Origin: Deltaproteobacteria bacterium HGW-Deltaproteobacteria-14
Lineage (GTDB): Bacteria > Myxococcota_A > UBA9042 > PHBI01
Reading direction: 5' to 3'
Length of the DNA stretch: 44,532 nt
Assembly: GCA_002841945.1 (NCBI GenBank)
Contig: PHBI01000074.1
Span: 1-44,532 of the forward strand
Within the stretch, counting starts at the first letter, position 1; every line of letters starts with the position of its first letter. Below are positions 22,888 through 32,077 of this stretch, piece by piece. Position numbers and translations under genes: made by a program. The notes beneath the pieces were generated by a model. The model had not been told where the DNA came from. It saw only the letters and a list, made by a program, of their open reading frames with translations, and made no database searches.

Positions 22888-25281
22888 TCAGTACGTGATC
22901 ACCACGCGCCCGCTGGTGGCGTCGGAGAAGCTGCCGGTGGAACCCTGGCCGGCGCCCGCGCGGTCGGGATCGGAGGCGTTGCCGGGCGTCGACTGGTCGC
23001 CGGTGGTCAGGACGCCGCCGCTGACCCCGGGGCCGCCGACGAACCCCGAGCCGCCGCCCCCCGAGGCGTAGTTCGAGCCGCCGCCGCCGCCGCCCCAGTA
23101 GCCGCCGCCGCCGCCGCCCGCGCCGTTGTCGGCCCCGCAGACGCTGCCGTAGCCGCCGCGGAGCGGGATGCCGCCCTGCCCGTCGCCGTTGGAGGCGCCG
23201 CCCGCCGTCTGGGTCCCGCCGAAGCCGCCCTGGGTGCCGCCGTAGCTGCCGTGGGCGGTGCCGTCCTGGCCGGCGAGGCCGCCGCCCGCCCCGGCGTAGG
23301 AGAGCGAGGTGCCACCTGCGTTCCCGGCGCCACCGCCGGCGATGACCAGGGCGTCGCTCTGGGAGATGGAGCCGCGGAAGAGGCCGCTGAACCCGCCGCC
23401 GCCGGCCGCGTAGGCGTAGCGCCCGCCGCGCCCGCCGCCGTAGCAGCCGCTCTGGGCGTAGCCGGTCGTCGAGGACCCGCCCGGGCCCCCCTCGACCACG
23501 ATGAGGGTCTCTCCCGGGGTCACCGCGACGGTAGCGCTGGCGTACCCGCCGCCGCCCCCGATGTCGCCGCCGGCGTTGCCGCCACCGCCGCCAGCGCCCC
23601 ACATCTCGACGGTGAGCGAGGTCACGCCCGCGGGCACCGTGAAGAGGCTGCTCTGGCCGCCGAGGCAGCCCGCCGGGGTGAGGCCCATGTTGAAGACGGT
23701 CGGGTCGGCCACGGTGCAGGTCGCGACCGCGTCGCAGAGCGAGCCGACGTAGCCCGTGCCGGTGCAGTCGCAGGTGTTGGCGGCGACGCAGGCGCCCCCG
23801 TTCTGGCACGGTGGGTCGCAGGTCGCGGCGGCCTGCGCCTCGGTGCACGTCGCGCCTCCGAAGCCGGTGCCGAAGCAGTCGCAGGTGTCCGGGCCGATAC
23901 ACACGCCGCCGTTCTGGCAGGCGGGCGTGCAGGGGGTGCAGGCCGCACAGGAGCCGCCGCAGTCGATGTCGGTCTCGTCGCCGTTGTGGACGAAGTCGTC
24001 GCAGGTGGGGGCTAGGCAGGCGCCGGCGGAGCAGACGCCGCTCGCGCAGTCGGCGCCGGTCGCGCACTCGCTCGCGCCGCTGAAGCGCGCGGTGAAGCTC
24101 ACCGCGTCACCGGAGGTGGTGGTGTAGACCGGCCGGACCATGGCGGAGGGGTCGCCGAAGGTGAGCGGCTCGGCCTGGCAGGCGGCGAGGTCGACCTGCC
24201 ACTGGACGTAGGGGTAGACGGCGCCCGCGGCGATGGTGCCGTCGTCGATGAGCGCCGTGGCCAGGGCGTCGTCGGCGGTGGCGCGGGTCTTGAGCCAGCA
24301 GCTCTGGATGGCGGGGCGCTTCACGCCGAGGGCGACGTTCCAGTAGGTCTTTCGGGCGTCGAGGCCCTCGGAGGTGAGCCGCTCGACGCCGCGGTAGACG
24401 CCGAGCTGGAAGAGGTAGGTGTCGGCGTCGACGCCGTGGAGCTCGGCGACGACGCCGGTGCAGTCGTGCATCCCGGTGTCGCCGGCGGTGCACTGGTTTC
24501 CGGGCTCGCCGGCGGGGTTGAGCGTGATGTCGGCGTCGAAGGTGGCGGCGGACGGGCTCGTGCAGTCGAGGGCGAGGGGGTCGAGGAAGAGCTCGGTCTG
24601 GACGTCGTCGCCGGTGCCGGCGGTGCAGGCGAGGCCGAGGACCATGGTGGTCGCGCGGGCCCCGGTGGCGTCGAAGAGGAGCTTGATGTCGGAGGCGCAG
24701 GTCGCGCCGTCGGTGGTCTCGGTGCAGCAGTGGAACTTCGCGGAACAAAAGATGTTATTGAAGTTGACGGCGACGTCGAAGAAGCCCTGCTGGGCGGGGC
24801 GCATGAGCGCGACGTCGAACCGCACGGCGACGTCGGTGTTGTCGGCGCACACGACGGTGCGCTCGAGGGGCGTGGCGGTGGCGGTCGGGTTCTCGAAGTC
24901 GAGCGGGGTGCCGGTGACGCCGCCCGCGGCGCCGGAAGCAAAGCTGCCGGCGCCGCTGACCGGGGCCGCGAAGACGCCGACGACCCAGACGCGCACGGTG
25001 TTGGGGTTGGCGCTGGCGTCGCAGGTCCCGACGTAGCTGGCCGAGCCGGCGCCGTCGCCGTAGCCCGACGAGGAGACGCGGCGCTGCCACACGACCTGCG
25101 GGGTCGTCGCGCCGTTGCGGACCTCGAGGTCCCACACGACGTCGCCCACGCCCGCGAGGTTCAACGCGGCCACGCTGACCGACAGCGCGGGGCCGCCGCC
25201 TGCGGCGTCCATGGGCTCTCCGGCGCAGGCCACCGCGAGGAGGCTCAAGGTCGGAGCAAGGCGGGCGAAGGTGGGCTTCAT
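22888..25281 (-). CDS. Surface lipoprotein: shared N-domain, EGF-like repeats, glycine-rich C-domain
   Basis: 797 aa. Signal peptide with lipobox LAVA|C19. Residues about 30-420 form a domain shared with the gene at 25635 (YGDGAGS.SYV, QGFFDVAVNFNNIFCSAKF, MVLGLACTAG). Then comes a Cys-rich NGDETDIDCGGSC module and two EGF-like units (CQNGGVCIGPDTCDCFGTGF and CQNGGACVAANTCDCTGTGY). The last 260 residues are very Gly-rich and end GRVVITY, typical of Gly_rich beta-helical surface domains. It is probably exposed on the outer membrane for binding or adhesion. No catalytic residues are recognised. It converges on trxB and diverges from its paralogue. Confidence 0.85.
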   Translation of the reverse strand: MKPTFARLAPTLSLLAVACAGEPMDAAGGGPALSVSVAALNLAGVGDVVWDLEVRNGATTPQVVWQRRVSSSGYGDGAGSASYVGTCDASANPNTVRVWVVGVFAAPVSGAGSFASGAAGGVTGTPLDFENPTATATPLERTVVCADNTDVAVRFDVALMRPAQQGFFDVAVNFNNIFCSAKFHCCTETTDGATCASDIKLLFDATGARATTMVLGLACTAGTGDDVQTELFLDPLALDCTSPSAATFDADITLNPAGEPGNQCTAGDTGMHDCTGVVAELHGVDADTYLFQLGVYRGVERLTSEGLDARKTYWNVALGVKRPAIQSCWLKTRATADDALATALIDDGTIAAGAVYPYVQWQVDLAACQAEPLTFGDPSAMVRPVYTTTSGDAVSFTARFSGASECATGADCASGVCSAGACLAPTCDDFVHNGDETDIDCGGSCAACTPCTPACQNGGVCIGPDTCDCFGTGFGGATCTEAQAAATCDPPCQNGGACVAANTCDCTGTGYVGSLCDAVATCTVADPTVFNMGLTPAGCLGGQSSLFTVPAGVTSLTVEMWGAGGGGGNAGGDIGGGGGYASATVAVTPGETLIVVEGGPGGSSTTGYAQSGCYGGGRGGRYAYAAGGGGFSGLFRGSISQSDALVIAGGGAGNAGGTSLSYAGAGGGLAGQDGTAHGSYGGTQGGFGGTQTAGGASNGDGQGGIPLRGGYGSVCGADNGAGGGGGGYWGGGGGGSNYASGGGGSGFVGGPGVSGGVLTTGDQSTPGNASDPDRAGAGQGSTGSFSDATSGRVVITY

Positions 25282-25634
25282 CGAGTCGCCTCTCGGCTTG
25301 ACCCTGGGGCGCCGGCCAGCGGGGCGCCTCGGGCGTCATGGTCCGTGGTCGGTCGACACTTTGGTGGGAGACGACGCGCACGAGCGTCGCGTCGTGCCCG
25401 GACTCTACCGCGCCTCGCGGGGGGGGCTCCAGGAGTTTCTCTGTGCGGCGCAACACGCGCCCGCCTCGCGCTCCGCGGGTGGCCGCGCCGTTCGCGCTGA
25501 AGGCAGCCAGCCACAGCGGTCGGCGGCGTAGAAGCCGAACTCACGGATTCCGGGTGGCGATCCGCCATTGCGGTGCAGTAAAGTAAATGCTGCAGCGCAT
25601 CCGCGGTGCGACCCAAGCCACACACGGAGTCCCG
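25282..25634. promoter_or_regulatory. Divergent promoter region between paralogous lipoprotein genes
   Basis: 353 nt without a supported gene. It must hold the start signals of both divergent lipoprotein genes. The most AT-rich stretch (about 25564-25590, with TAAAGTAAATG) is the likeliest promoter for the plus-strand gene. I see no clear -35/-10 pair on either strand. Confidence 0.3.
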
Positions 25635-28268
25635 ATGGTCCGAGCACACCTGCTCCTGTGCGTCTGCGCGGCGCTCGCGGCCTGCGTCGCCGGCGTCCCC
25701 GCCCCGGGACCCGGCGTCGCGATCACCGTCGCGCCCCTCGATCTGCCCGGTGTGACCAACGCGCGCTATCGGCTCGAGGTGAAGAACCACTCCGGCCAGG
25801 TCGTGGTGGACCGCGAGCTGACCGCCGACGCGTATGGTGACGGCGCTGGCTCGGTGTCCTACGTGGCCCCCTGCGACGCCGACGACAACGACAACACCGT
25901 CACCCTGACGCTGCTCGACCTCTACGGCGGCGCGGCCGGTGACGCGGCCTTCGCGGCCTCCGACTATGATAACCCCGGCCCGCTGACCCAAACGGTGACC
26001 TGCGAGCCGAACGCCGACGTCGCCGTGGCCTTCGACCTGACGATCGCCCGCCGCGCGAACCAAGGCTTCTTCGACGTCGCGATCAGCTTCGACAACATCT
26101 TCTGCTCGGCCAAGTTCGACTGCCTCAAGGACCCCGGCGACCCGAGCAGCACCATCGACCTGTTGTTCAACGCCGACGGCGACCGCGACACCACCCTCGT
26201 CCTCGGCTTCGCCTGCACCGGCGGCCTCGGTCGCGCCGAGACCTGGCAGTATCTCGACGATCTCGACGTCGTGTGCGGCGCGGACGCCGTGCGCGTCGAC
26301 GTCGGCGCTGGGGTGGGGGTCCTGCCCGCGGGCGCCATCAGCCAGACGAGCGGCACCCAGAACCCGCTCTTCGCGGCCGCGGTCTATCAGGGCGAGGAGG
26401 CGCTGAGCGGCGTCGACAAGCAGTACTGGAACGTCGCGCTCGGCTTCGCGGGCGGCAGCGACTGCGTCGTCACGACGCGCGGCACCGCGTCTGACGGGTC
26501 CTTCGCCGCGACGAGCACCCCGCCCGGCACGACCTGGCCGTTCATCCACTGGAACGTCGCGCTGACCGACGGCGCGGGCGCCATCATCTGCACCCAGCAC
26601 CCGGTCAACGACGCCACCTGCCCCGCGAGCGGCGTCTGCGTCGAGTACACCGCCATCGACACCCCGCGGAGCTTCGGCCAGGCGTTCCAGATCGGCGGCG
26701 CACCCGGCCTCCCGGGCGAGCCCGTCGAGGCGTTCACCTTCACGCCGTGCGGGGCGGTCGGGGAGAACGGCCCGGCCCAAGGCGACTGCGACGCGGCCTA
26801 CGTCGGCGGGACGCTGTCGGGCGCGGTCACGGTCACGAGCGGCTACCAGCGTTGGACGGTGCCCCAGACGGCGACCTACCGCGTCACGGCGCGCGGCGCG
26901 CAGGGGGGCGACACGAATACCATCAACGAGGGCGGCTACGGCGCCGAGGTGATCGGCGAGTTCGCGCTGAGCGCTGGCGATGAGCTCGTGCTCGTCGTCG
27001 GGCAGGACGGCGTCGACAAGGCCGGCTGCTCCGACTGGGGCGGCGGTGGCGGCGGCGGCAGCTTCGTCACCCAGGTCGCGGCCGGCGGGGACACCGTGGT
27101 GCCCCTCGGGGTCGCGGTGACGCCGCTCGTCGTCGCCGGCGGCGGTGCGGGCGCGGGCGATGACGTCTACGGCTGCTCCCCGGCGCAGGATCGGGCGCAA
27201 TACGACGGTCTGGCGACCACCGCGGGGAGCGGCGGCGGCGGTAGCGGCGTCGCTGCGCCCGGAGACGGCACCGCGGGCGCGAGCGGCGGCGGCGGGTACG
27301 CCGGCGACGGCGGGTTGGGGGCCAGCCAGGTCACGGCGCCCAGGTCGTTTCTGAACGGCGCGACGGGGGGCTACTACACGCTCCACATCGGCGGGTTCGG
27401 CGGCGGCGGCGGACCCTGGAACGACGGCGGCGGCGGCGGCGGCTACACCGGCGGCTCCGGCGACGCGCTGGGTCAGACGGGCGGCTACTCCTACAACGTC
27501 GGCGCGAACCCGAGCGGCACCGACGGCGCGTGGCCCGGCCCGGGTCAGGTGGTCATCGAGCGGCTCGCCGCGGCGCCGGCCACCGTGACCGTGAACGGCG
27601 CGCTGACCGAGGGCGATCCCGGGCGCTGGAGCGACGGCAGCGTCGCCGCGACCTGCGACGGCTACGCCCACCCGGTGGGGGGCGAGGTGGCGGCTGACAC
27701 GGACGGCGTCTACGTGATCGACCTCGACGGGGCCGGCGGCACCTTCGCCGAGGTGGCGGTCTACTGCGACATGACCACCGACGGCGGCGGCTGGACCAAG
27801 ATGGAGAGCGCCACCCACCCCTTCCTCTTCAGCGGGGCCAACTGGGACGACTATAACGGGGCCACGCCGAGCGGTGAGAACTACTCGGGGCTGTATCTTC
27901 GCACGGGGTTCGAGGACGCCGGCGGCTGCTACACCTATCGCTTCGAGGTCGCCGACGCCGGCGACTGGCTGTCGACCCGCGACCACTACACCGTCTGGAC
28001 GCAGTGCCACGACCCGTTCACCGCGTCGACCAACGGCTCGGACTACACCTTCGTCGCCGGCGAGGAGGCGGTCACCTGCAGCGGCTTCAACGGGCTCCAC
28101 GACGCCTATCAGGGCAACTCGATGGCGAGCGACGTCGACACGACCGACAGCTACAGCTGCTGGTACATGCAGGTCGTCCCGACGGTGCAGTACGCCGGGT
28201 CGAAGTACCTCGACGGCTATGGCGTCGCCTATCTGCAGCGCCAGTGGCAGTCTCTCTGGCTCCGCTGA
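25635..28268 (+). CDS. Surface lipoprotein: shared N-domain, glycine-rich domain, fibrinogen-like C-domain
   Basis: 877 aa from ATG 25635 (GGAG at 25626-25629); the open frame begins at 25587 but only this start gives a clean lipobox (LAA|C17). The N-terminal 330 residues resemble the minus-strand neighbour (YGDGAGSVSYVAPCDA, NQGFFDVAISFDNIFCSAKF, LVLGFACTGG). Next is a Gly-rich beta domain (about 410-650), then a fibrinogen/intelectin-like C-terminal region with the hallmark VAVYCDMTTDGGGWTKM and several paired Cys. Such modules bind sugars or protein groups in animals and are common in myxobacterial secreted proteins. A cell-surface recognition or adhesion role is inferred. Its end is 10 nt from the end of the convergent synthetase gene. 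Confidence 0.85.
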   Translation: MVRAHLLLCVCAALAACVAGVPAPGPGVAITVAPLDLPGVTNARYRLEVKNHSGQVVVDRELTADAYGDGAGSVSYVAPCDADDNDNTVTLTLLDLYGGAAGDAAFAASDYDNPGPLTQTVTCEPNADVAVAFDLTIARRANQGFFDVAISFDNIFCSAKFDCLKDPGDPSSTIDLLFNADGDRDTTLVLGFACTGGLGRAETWQYLDDLDVVCGADAVRVDVGAGVGVLPAGAISQTSGTQNPLFAAAVYQGEEALSGVDKQYWNVALGFAGGSDCVVTTRGTASDGSFAATSTPPGTTWPFIHWNVALTDGAGAIICTQHPVNDATCPASGVCVEYTAIDTPRSFGQAFQIGGAPGLPGEPVEAFTFTPCGAVGENGPAQGDCDAAYVGGTLSGAVTVTSGYQRWTVPQTATYRVTARGAQGGDTNTINEGGYGAEVIGEFALSAGDELVLVVGQDGVDKAGCSDWGGGGGGGSFVTQVAAGGDTVVPLGVAVTPLVVAGGGAGAGDDVYGCSPAQDRAQYDGLATTAGSGGGGSGVAAPGDGTAGASGGGGYAGDGGLGASQVTAPRSFLNGATGGYYTLHIGGFGGGGGPWNDGGGGGGYTGGSGDALGQTGGYSYNVGANPSGTDGAWPGPGQVVIERLAAAPATVTVNGALTEGDPGRWSDGSVAATCDGYAHPVGGEVAADTDGVYVIDLDGAGGTFAEVAVYCDMTTDGGGWTKMESATHPFLFSGANWDDYNGATPSGENYSGLYLRTGFEDAGGCYTYRFEVADAGDWLSTRDHYTVWTQCHDPFTASTNGSDYTFVAGEEAVTCSGFNGLHDAYQGNSMASDVDTTDSYSCWYMQVVPTVQYAGSKYLDGYGVAYLQRQWQSLWLR

Positions 28269-28278
28269 GGAGGCCCGG

Positions 28279-30216
28279 TCAGGCGTCGAGGGGCTCGAGG
28301 CCGAAGGCCGGATCGGCGTAGATGCGCTCGAAGATGGCCGCGTGGTGCTCCTCGATGGCCTTGCGCTTGAGCTTGAGGGTCGGCGTGAGCTCTCCGTGCT
28401 CCTGGCTGAAGTCGCGGTCGAGGATGGCGAAGCGGCGCACGCGCTCGACCTGGGAGAGGTGGGCGTTGCCCTGCCCCACCGCGCCGCGGATGGCGTCGCG
28501 GAACGCCGGGCGAGCGACGACGCGGGCGAGCGCCTGCTCGAGCGCCGGTGAGCGGTTCGCCGGGTGCGCGACGAGCTCGTGGGTGTGTCGCCTCACCTCG
28601 GCCTTGGTTATGACCCCCTCGCGCACGCCGAGCTCGAGGGTCTCGATGGGGCTCGGGGCGATCAGCGCGCACACGTAGGGGCGGCGGTCGCCGTGGGCGT
28701 GGACCTGGGAGATGAGCGGGGTCGTCTCGCGGATGGCCTTCTCGATGTTGGCCGGAGCCAGGTTCTTGCCGCCAGCGGTGATGATGAGGTGCTTTTTGCG
28801 GTCGGTCAGGTGGAGGTAGCCGTCGCTGTCGACGCGCCCGACGTCGCCGGTGTGGAGCCAGCCGTCGACCAGCGTCGCCGCCGTCGCCTCGGGGGCCTTG
28901 AAGTAGCCCTTGAAGACGAAGGGGCCGCGCAGCAGGAGCTCGCCGTCGTCGGCGATCTTGTGTTCCATCGGCGCGATGACGCGGCCGACCGAGCCGAGGC
29001 GCGTCGCGCCGGGGCGGTTGATGTGGGTGATGACCGTCGCCTCGGTCATGCCGTAGGCCTCGAAGACCGGCAGGCCGGCGGCCCAGAAGAACTCGAGGAT
29101 CTGGCGCGCGATGGGCGCGGCGCCGGTGATGAAGAAGCGCACGCGGCCGCCGAAGGCCGCGCGGACCCTGCGAAACACGAGGCGATCGGCCACCGCGGCT
29201 CGCAGGCGTAGGCGGGTGGGGACGGGCTCGCCGGCGAGCTCGAGGCGGGCGCGCGCCGTGCCGACCCGGACCGCCCAGGCGAACAGCCGCCGGGCCGCGG
29301 CGGGCTTCTTCTGGAGCTCGGCGTAGACCCGGGCGTGGGCCTTCTCGAAGATGCGCGGGACCGCGCCGAAGACGGTCGGACGCACCTCGCCGAGCTCCGC
29401 CAGGACCGCGCCGTTGCTCGACGCGTAGGCCGCCGCCACGCCGGTGCAGATGCGGCCGTAGAAGGCGAGGACGCGCTCGGCGACGTGGGCCATCGGCAGA
29501 AACGACAGCAGCAGGTCATCTTGGAAGAAGTCGAGGTGGTGGGCCTGGGTCTCGTTGAGCACGGCCAGGATGTTGGCGTGGGTGATCATCGCGCCCTTCG
29601 GGGGCCCGGTGGTCCCCGACGTGTAGACCAGGATCGCGGTGTCGTCCGGGTCGATCGCGGCCTGACGGGCGCGGATCGCGGTGGGGTCGAGGGGATCGAC
29701 GGTGAACGCCGAGGGCGGGGTGATGCGCGGGTCGATGGCGTGGGTCGCCTGGTAGAGGGCGTCGCTCCACGGGACGATGGCGACCAGCAGCGGGAGGTCA
29801 GTGGCGGCGGCGACGACATTGCGGAGCTCCTCGGCGCTGTCGACGAAGACGACCCGGGCGTCGGCGTGCTCGAGCAGGTAGCGGAGCTGAGCGACGGACT
29901 GCTTCGGGTAGATCCCGAGGGTCACGTAGCCGCCGAGCTGCCCGCCGAGGTCGTAGGTGGCCCACGCGGCGCGGGTCGCGCCGAGGATGGCGACGCGGTG
30001 CCCGGGGGCGAGGCCGAGGGCGTCGAGGCCGGCGGCGACCCGGGCGGCGTCGTCGTAGAAGCGCCGCCAGGTGGTCATCACCCAGCGCCCGTCCACCTTC
30101 TCGAAGGTCGCCGGTAGCTCCGCGGAGCGCGCGGCGCGGATGGCGAACATCTCGCCCAGGGTGCGGGCGTCCAGCGCCGCGACGGTCGTAGGGGCGTGCG
30201 GTCCGGTCTGGAGCAT
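28279..30216 (-). CDS. AMP-forming long-chain acyl-CoA synthetase
   Basis: 645 aa from ATG 30216. The frame is open much further upstream (to 32409) but that is antisense to other genes; GAGG lies 7 nt before this ATG. ANL-superfamily motifs are ILVYTSGTTGPPKGAMITHAN (P-loop), EAYGMTE, GWLHTGDVGRVDSDGYL and the hinge region DRKKHLIITAGGKNLAPANIE, then the C-terminal Lys region TPTLKLKRKAIEEHH. It activates fatty acids through acyl-AMP to acyl-CoA at the inner membrane. It belongs to the FAA1/FadD15-like branch with the extended C-terminus. No beta-oxidation gene is nearby. Confidence 0.94.
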   Translation of the reverse strand: MLQTGPHAPTTVAALDARTLGEMFAIRAARSAELPATFEKVDGRWVMTTWRRFYDDAARVAAGLDALGLAPGHRVAILGATRAAWATYDLGGQLGGYVTLGIYPKQSVAQLRYLLEHADARVVFVDSAEELRNVVAAATDLPLLVAIVPWSDALYQATHAIDPRITPPSAFTVDPLDPTAIRARQAAIDPDDTAILVYTSGTTGPPKGAMITHANILAVLNETQAHHLDFFQDDLLLSFLPMAHVAERVLAFYGRICTGVAAAYASSNGAVLAELGEVRPTVFGAVPRIFEKAHARVYAELQKKPAAARRLFAWAVRVGTARARLELAGEPVPTRLRLRAAVADRLVFRRVRAAFGGRVRFFITGAAPIARQILEFFWAAGLPVFEAYGMTEATVITHINRPGATRLGSVGRVIAPMEHKIADDGELLLRGPFVFKGYFKAPEATAATLVDGWLHTGDVGRVDSDGYLHLTDRKKHLIITAGGKNLAPANIEKAIRETTPLISQVHAHGDRRPYVCALIAPSPIETLELGVREGVITKAEVRRHTHELVAHPANRSPALEQALARVVARPAFRDAIRGAVGQGNAHLSQVERVRRFAILDRDFSQEHGELTPTLKLKRKAIEEHHAAIFERIYADPAFGLEPLDA

Positions 30217-30309
30217 GCGGCGCCTCGGGTCGAGCCGGAGGGAGATCACCGTTGTATGCCAACGCCGACGGCGTCGCAAAGACGGGGCGCCAGCGACCGG
30301 AGGTGTAAC

Positions 30310-30328
30310 CTCCGGGCGCCCGCCGGAG
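30310..30328. other. Hairpin in the divergent region before yceI
   Basis: CTCCGG (30310-30315) and CCGGAG (30323-30328) around a 7-nt loop, in the 174-nt gap between the divergent synthetase and YceI genes. A second small dyad CGTTG/CAACG is at 30250-30264. Either could be an operator. No good -35/-10 pair is seen. Confidence 0.25.
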
Positions 30329-30390
30329 TACTCAGCCCAGGACGGCCCACCCGCCGTGCCCTCGCCACACCTACTCAGGAGGTCGCTTTC

Positions 30391-31026
30391 ATGCGCCGTC
30401 TCTTCGCGCCGCTCTGTGTCTTCGTCGCGCTCGTCGCCCTGCCCACCGTCGCCGCCGCGGCCCCCGTGCCGTTCGACGTGATGGCCAACACGAGCCTCGT
30501 CAAGTTCGAGTCCGAGGCGCCGGTCGAGAACATCACCGGTATCAGCACCGAGGCCAGCGGCAAGCTCCTGGTCGACCGCGCCGCGCCGACCGCGACCACC
30601 GGCACCATCTCGATCCCGGTCGCCAGCCTCCGCACCGGCAACACCACCCGGGACGGCCACCTCCAGAGCGCCGACTGGCTCGACGCCGGCAAGCACCCGA
30701 ACATCACCTTCGCCATCACGAGCGTCCGCCTCGACGGCGAGGGCGCTCTCGTCAACGGCGCCTCGGGGCGCAAGGGCACCGTGACCGGCACGCTGACGAT
30801 CAAGGGGACGGCGAAGACCGTAAGCGCCCCGATCGAGGTGAGCTACCTGGCCGCCAGTGAGAAGCTGAAGAAGGCCTATATCAAGGGCGACGTCGTGCGC
30901 GTGAAGGCGAGGTTCGACGTGACCCTCGCGGACTACGGCGTCAAGGCGCCCGACCACATCGCGGGGGTCAAGGTCGCCGACACCGTCGCGATCAGCGTCG
31001 CCATCACCGCGGCCTCCGGGGAGTAG
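30391..31026 (+). CDS. YceI-family periplasmic lipid-binding protein
   Basis: 211 aa from ATG 30391, with a perfect AGGAGG at 30377-30382. Signal peptide cleaved near AAAA|PVP. YceI lipocalin-like features: SLVKFESEAPVENITGI, then a repeated beta pattern with TRDGHLQSADWLDAGKHPNI, TITGTLTIKGTAK-like strands and the C-terminal VRVKARFDVTLADYGVKAP. Family members bind isoprenoid or fatty-acyl chains in an eight-stranded barrel. The next gene starts 3 nt after the stop, so the two are probably made together. Confidence 0.92.
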   Translation: MRRLFAPLCVFVALVALPTVAAAAPVPFDVMANTSLVKFESEAPVENITGISTEASGKLLVDRAAPTATTGTISIPVASLRTGNTTRDGHLQSADWLDAGKHPNITFAITSVRLDGEGALVNGASGRKGTVTGTLTIKGTAKTVSAPIEVSYLAASEKLKKAYIKGDVVRVKARFDVTLADYGVKAPDHIAGVKVADTVAISVAITAASGE

Positions 31027-31029
31027 CTC

Positions 31030-32001
31030 ATGCCGAACCCGGACATCATGATCGTCGTCGGCGTCGTGGTGGCGCTCATCGGCGGCCTCCTCTTCATCCG
31101 CTATCCGCGCTGGCGCTGGCACATCGTCATCGGCGGGCTCGCCGCCGCCGGGATCGGCGTGTTCGTGGCCTGGTACACCCTGTTCCGCATCGACGACGCG
31201 ACCTACGCCGCCGACAAGTCCGCGGCCGAGGCGCAGCAGGCCCAGATCGACGACCTCTTCGACGAGGCGGGGGCGGGCGCCGGCCCGGCTGCGGTGACGG
31301 CCGCGGCTGCCCCCGCGCCCACCCCGACGCCGCCCACCGCGGCCGCGCCCGCGCCCGCTCACGTCGACGGTCCCGCGCCCAAGCTCGTCGGCGGCCGCGA
31401 GAAGGCGCTCACACCGACCGCGCCCGAGGCGCTCGGGACGCTGCCAGAGGGGGTCGGCGTCGCTGTCGGCGCGGTCGTCCCGGACGCGTCGTTCCTGCGG
31501 CTCGACGGCAGCTCGGTCAAGGTGTCGGAGCTGACCGCGGAGCGCCCGCTGCTGCTCGTCTTCTACCGTGGCGGCTGGTGCCCCTACTGCAACGCCCAGG
31601 TCCACGAGTTCTCGACCGGCTACCCGCGCCTGCGGGAGCTCGGCGTGGACGTCGCCTTCGCCAGCGTCGACCGCCCGGACGCCGGGGCCGTCACCAAGGC
31701 GTCGTGGGAGGTGCCGTTCCCGCTCCTCGGCGACCCCGAGGCGACCGCGCACGAGGCCTTCCACGTCGTCAACGCCCTCGACCAGGCGGGCTACGACCGG
31801 CTCATGGGCTTCGGCCTCGACGTCGAGCAGTGGTCCGGCGAGAAGCACCACAAGATCGCCGTCCCCGCCATCTTCCTCCTCGACACCGATCGGACCGTGC
31901 TGTGGGCCCACGCCGCCCTCGACTACAAGGTCCGGCCGAGCCTCGACGTGCTCCTTCCGGCGCTGCAGGCCGTGATGGCGCGCCGCGGCGGGACCGACTG
32001 A
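31030..32001 (+). CDS. Membrane-anchored peroxiredoxin-like protein
   Basis: 323 aa. Two hydrophobic helices at the N-terminus (about residues 6-24 and 31-50), a helical, Ala/Gln-rich segment, an Ala/Pro linker (about 90-120), then an AhpC/TSA-type thioredoxin fold from about 145. The active region reads LVFYRGGWCPYCNAQVHEF: CPYC in the place of the peroxidatic T-x-x-C, as in the AhpC/TSA_2 'peroxiredoxin-like' group. The C-terminal domain is predicted to face the periplasm if both helices cross. It may detoxify lipid peroxides together with YceI, or act as a thiol reductase. Confidence 0.88.
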   Translation: MPNPDIMIVVGVVVALIGGLLFIRYPRWRWHIVIGGLAAAGIGVFVAWYTLFRIDDATYAADKSAAEAQQAQIDDLFDEAGAGAGPAAVTAAAAPAPTPTPPTAAAPAPAHVDGPAPKLVGGREKALTPTAPEALGTLPEGVGVAVGAVVPDASFLRLDGSSVKVSELTAERPLLLVFYRGGWCPYCNAQVHEFSTGYPRLRELGVDVAFASVDRPDAGAVTKASWEVPFPLLGDPEATAHEAFHVVNALDQAGYDRLMGFGLDVEQWSGEKHHKIAVPAIFLLDTDRTVLWAHAALDYKVRPSLDVLLPALQAVMARRGGTD

Positions 32002-32077
32002 CGGGCGCTCGCGCTGGCCGTGGTATAGGAGGCGGGTCTCGCTGACGCGTGACCGCCTCCAGCCAGGACCCGCCATC

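Noticed and set aside
22825..24015. Plus-strand 396-aa frame opposite the EGF-like lipoprotein
   Set aside because: Ala/Gly/Val/Arg-rich antisense shadow without a ribosome binding site or motifs.
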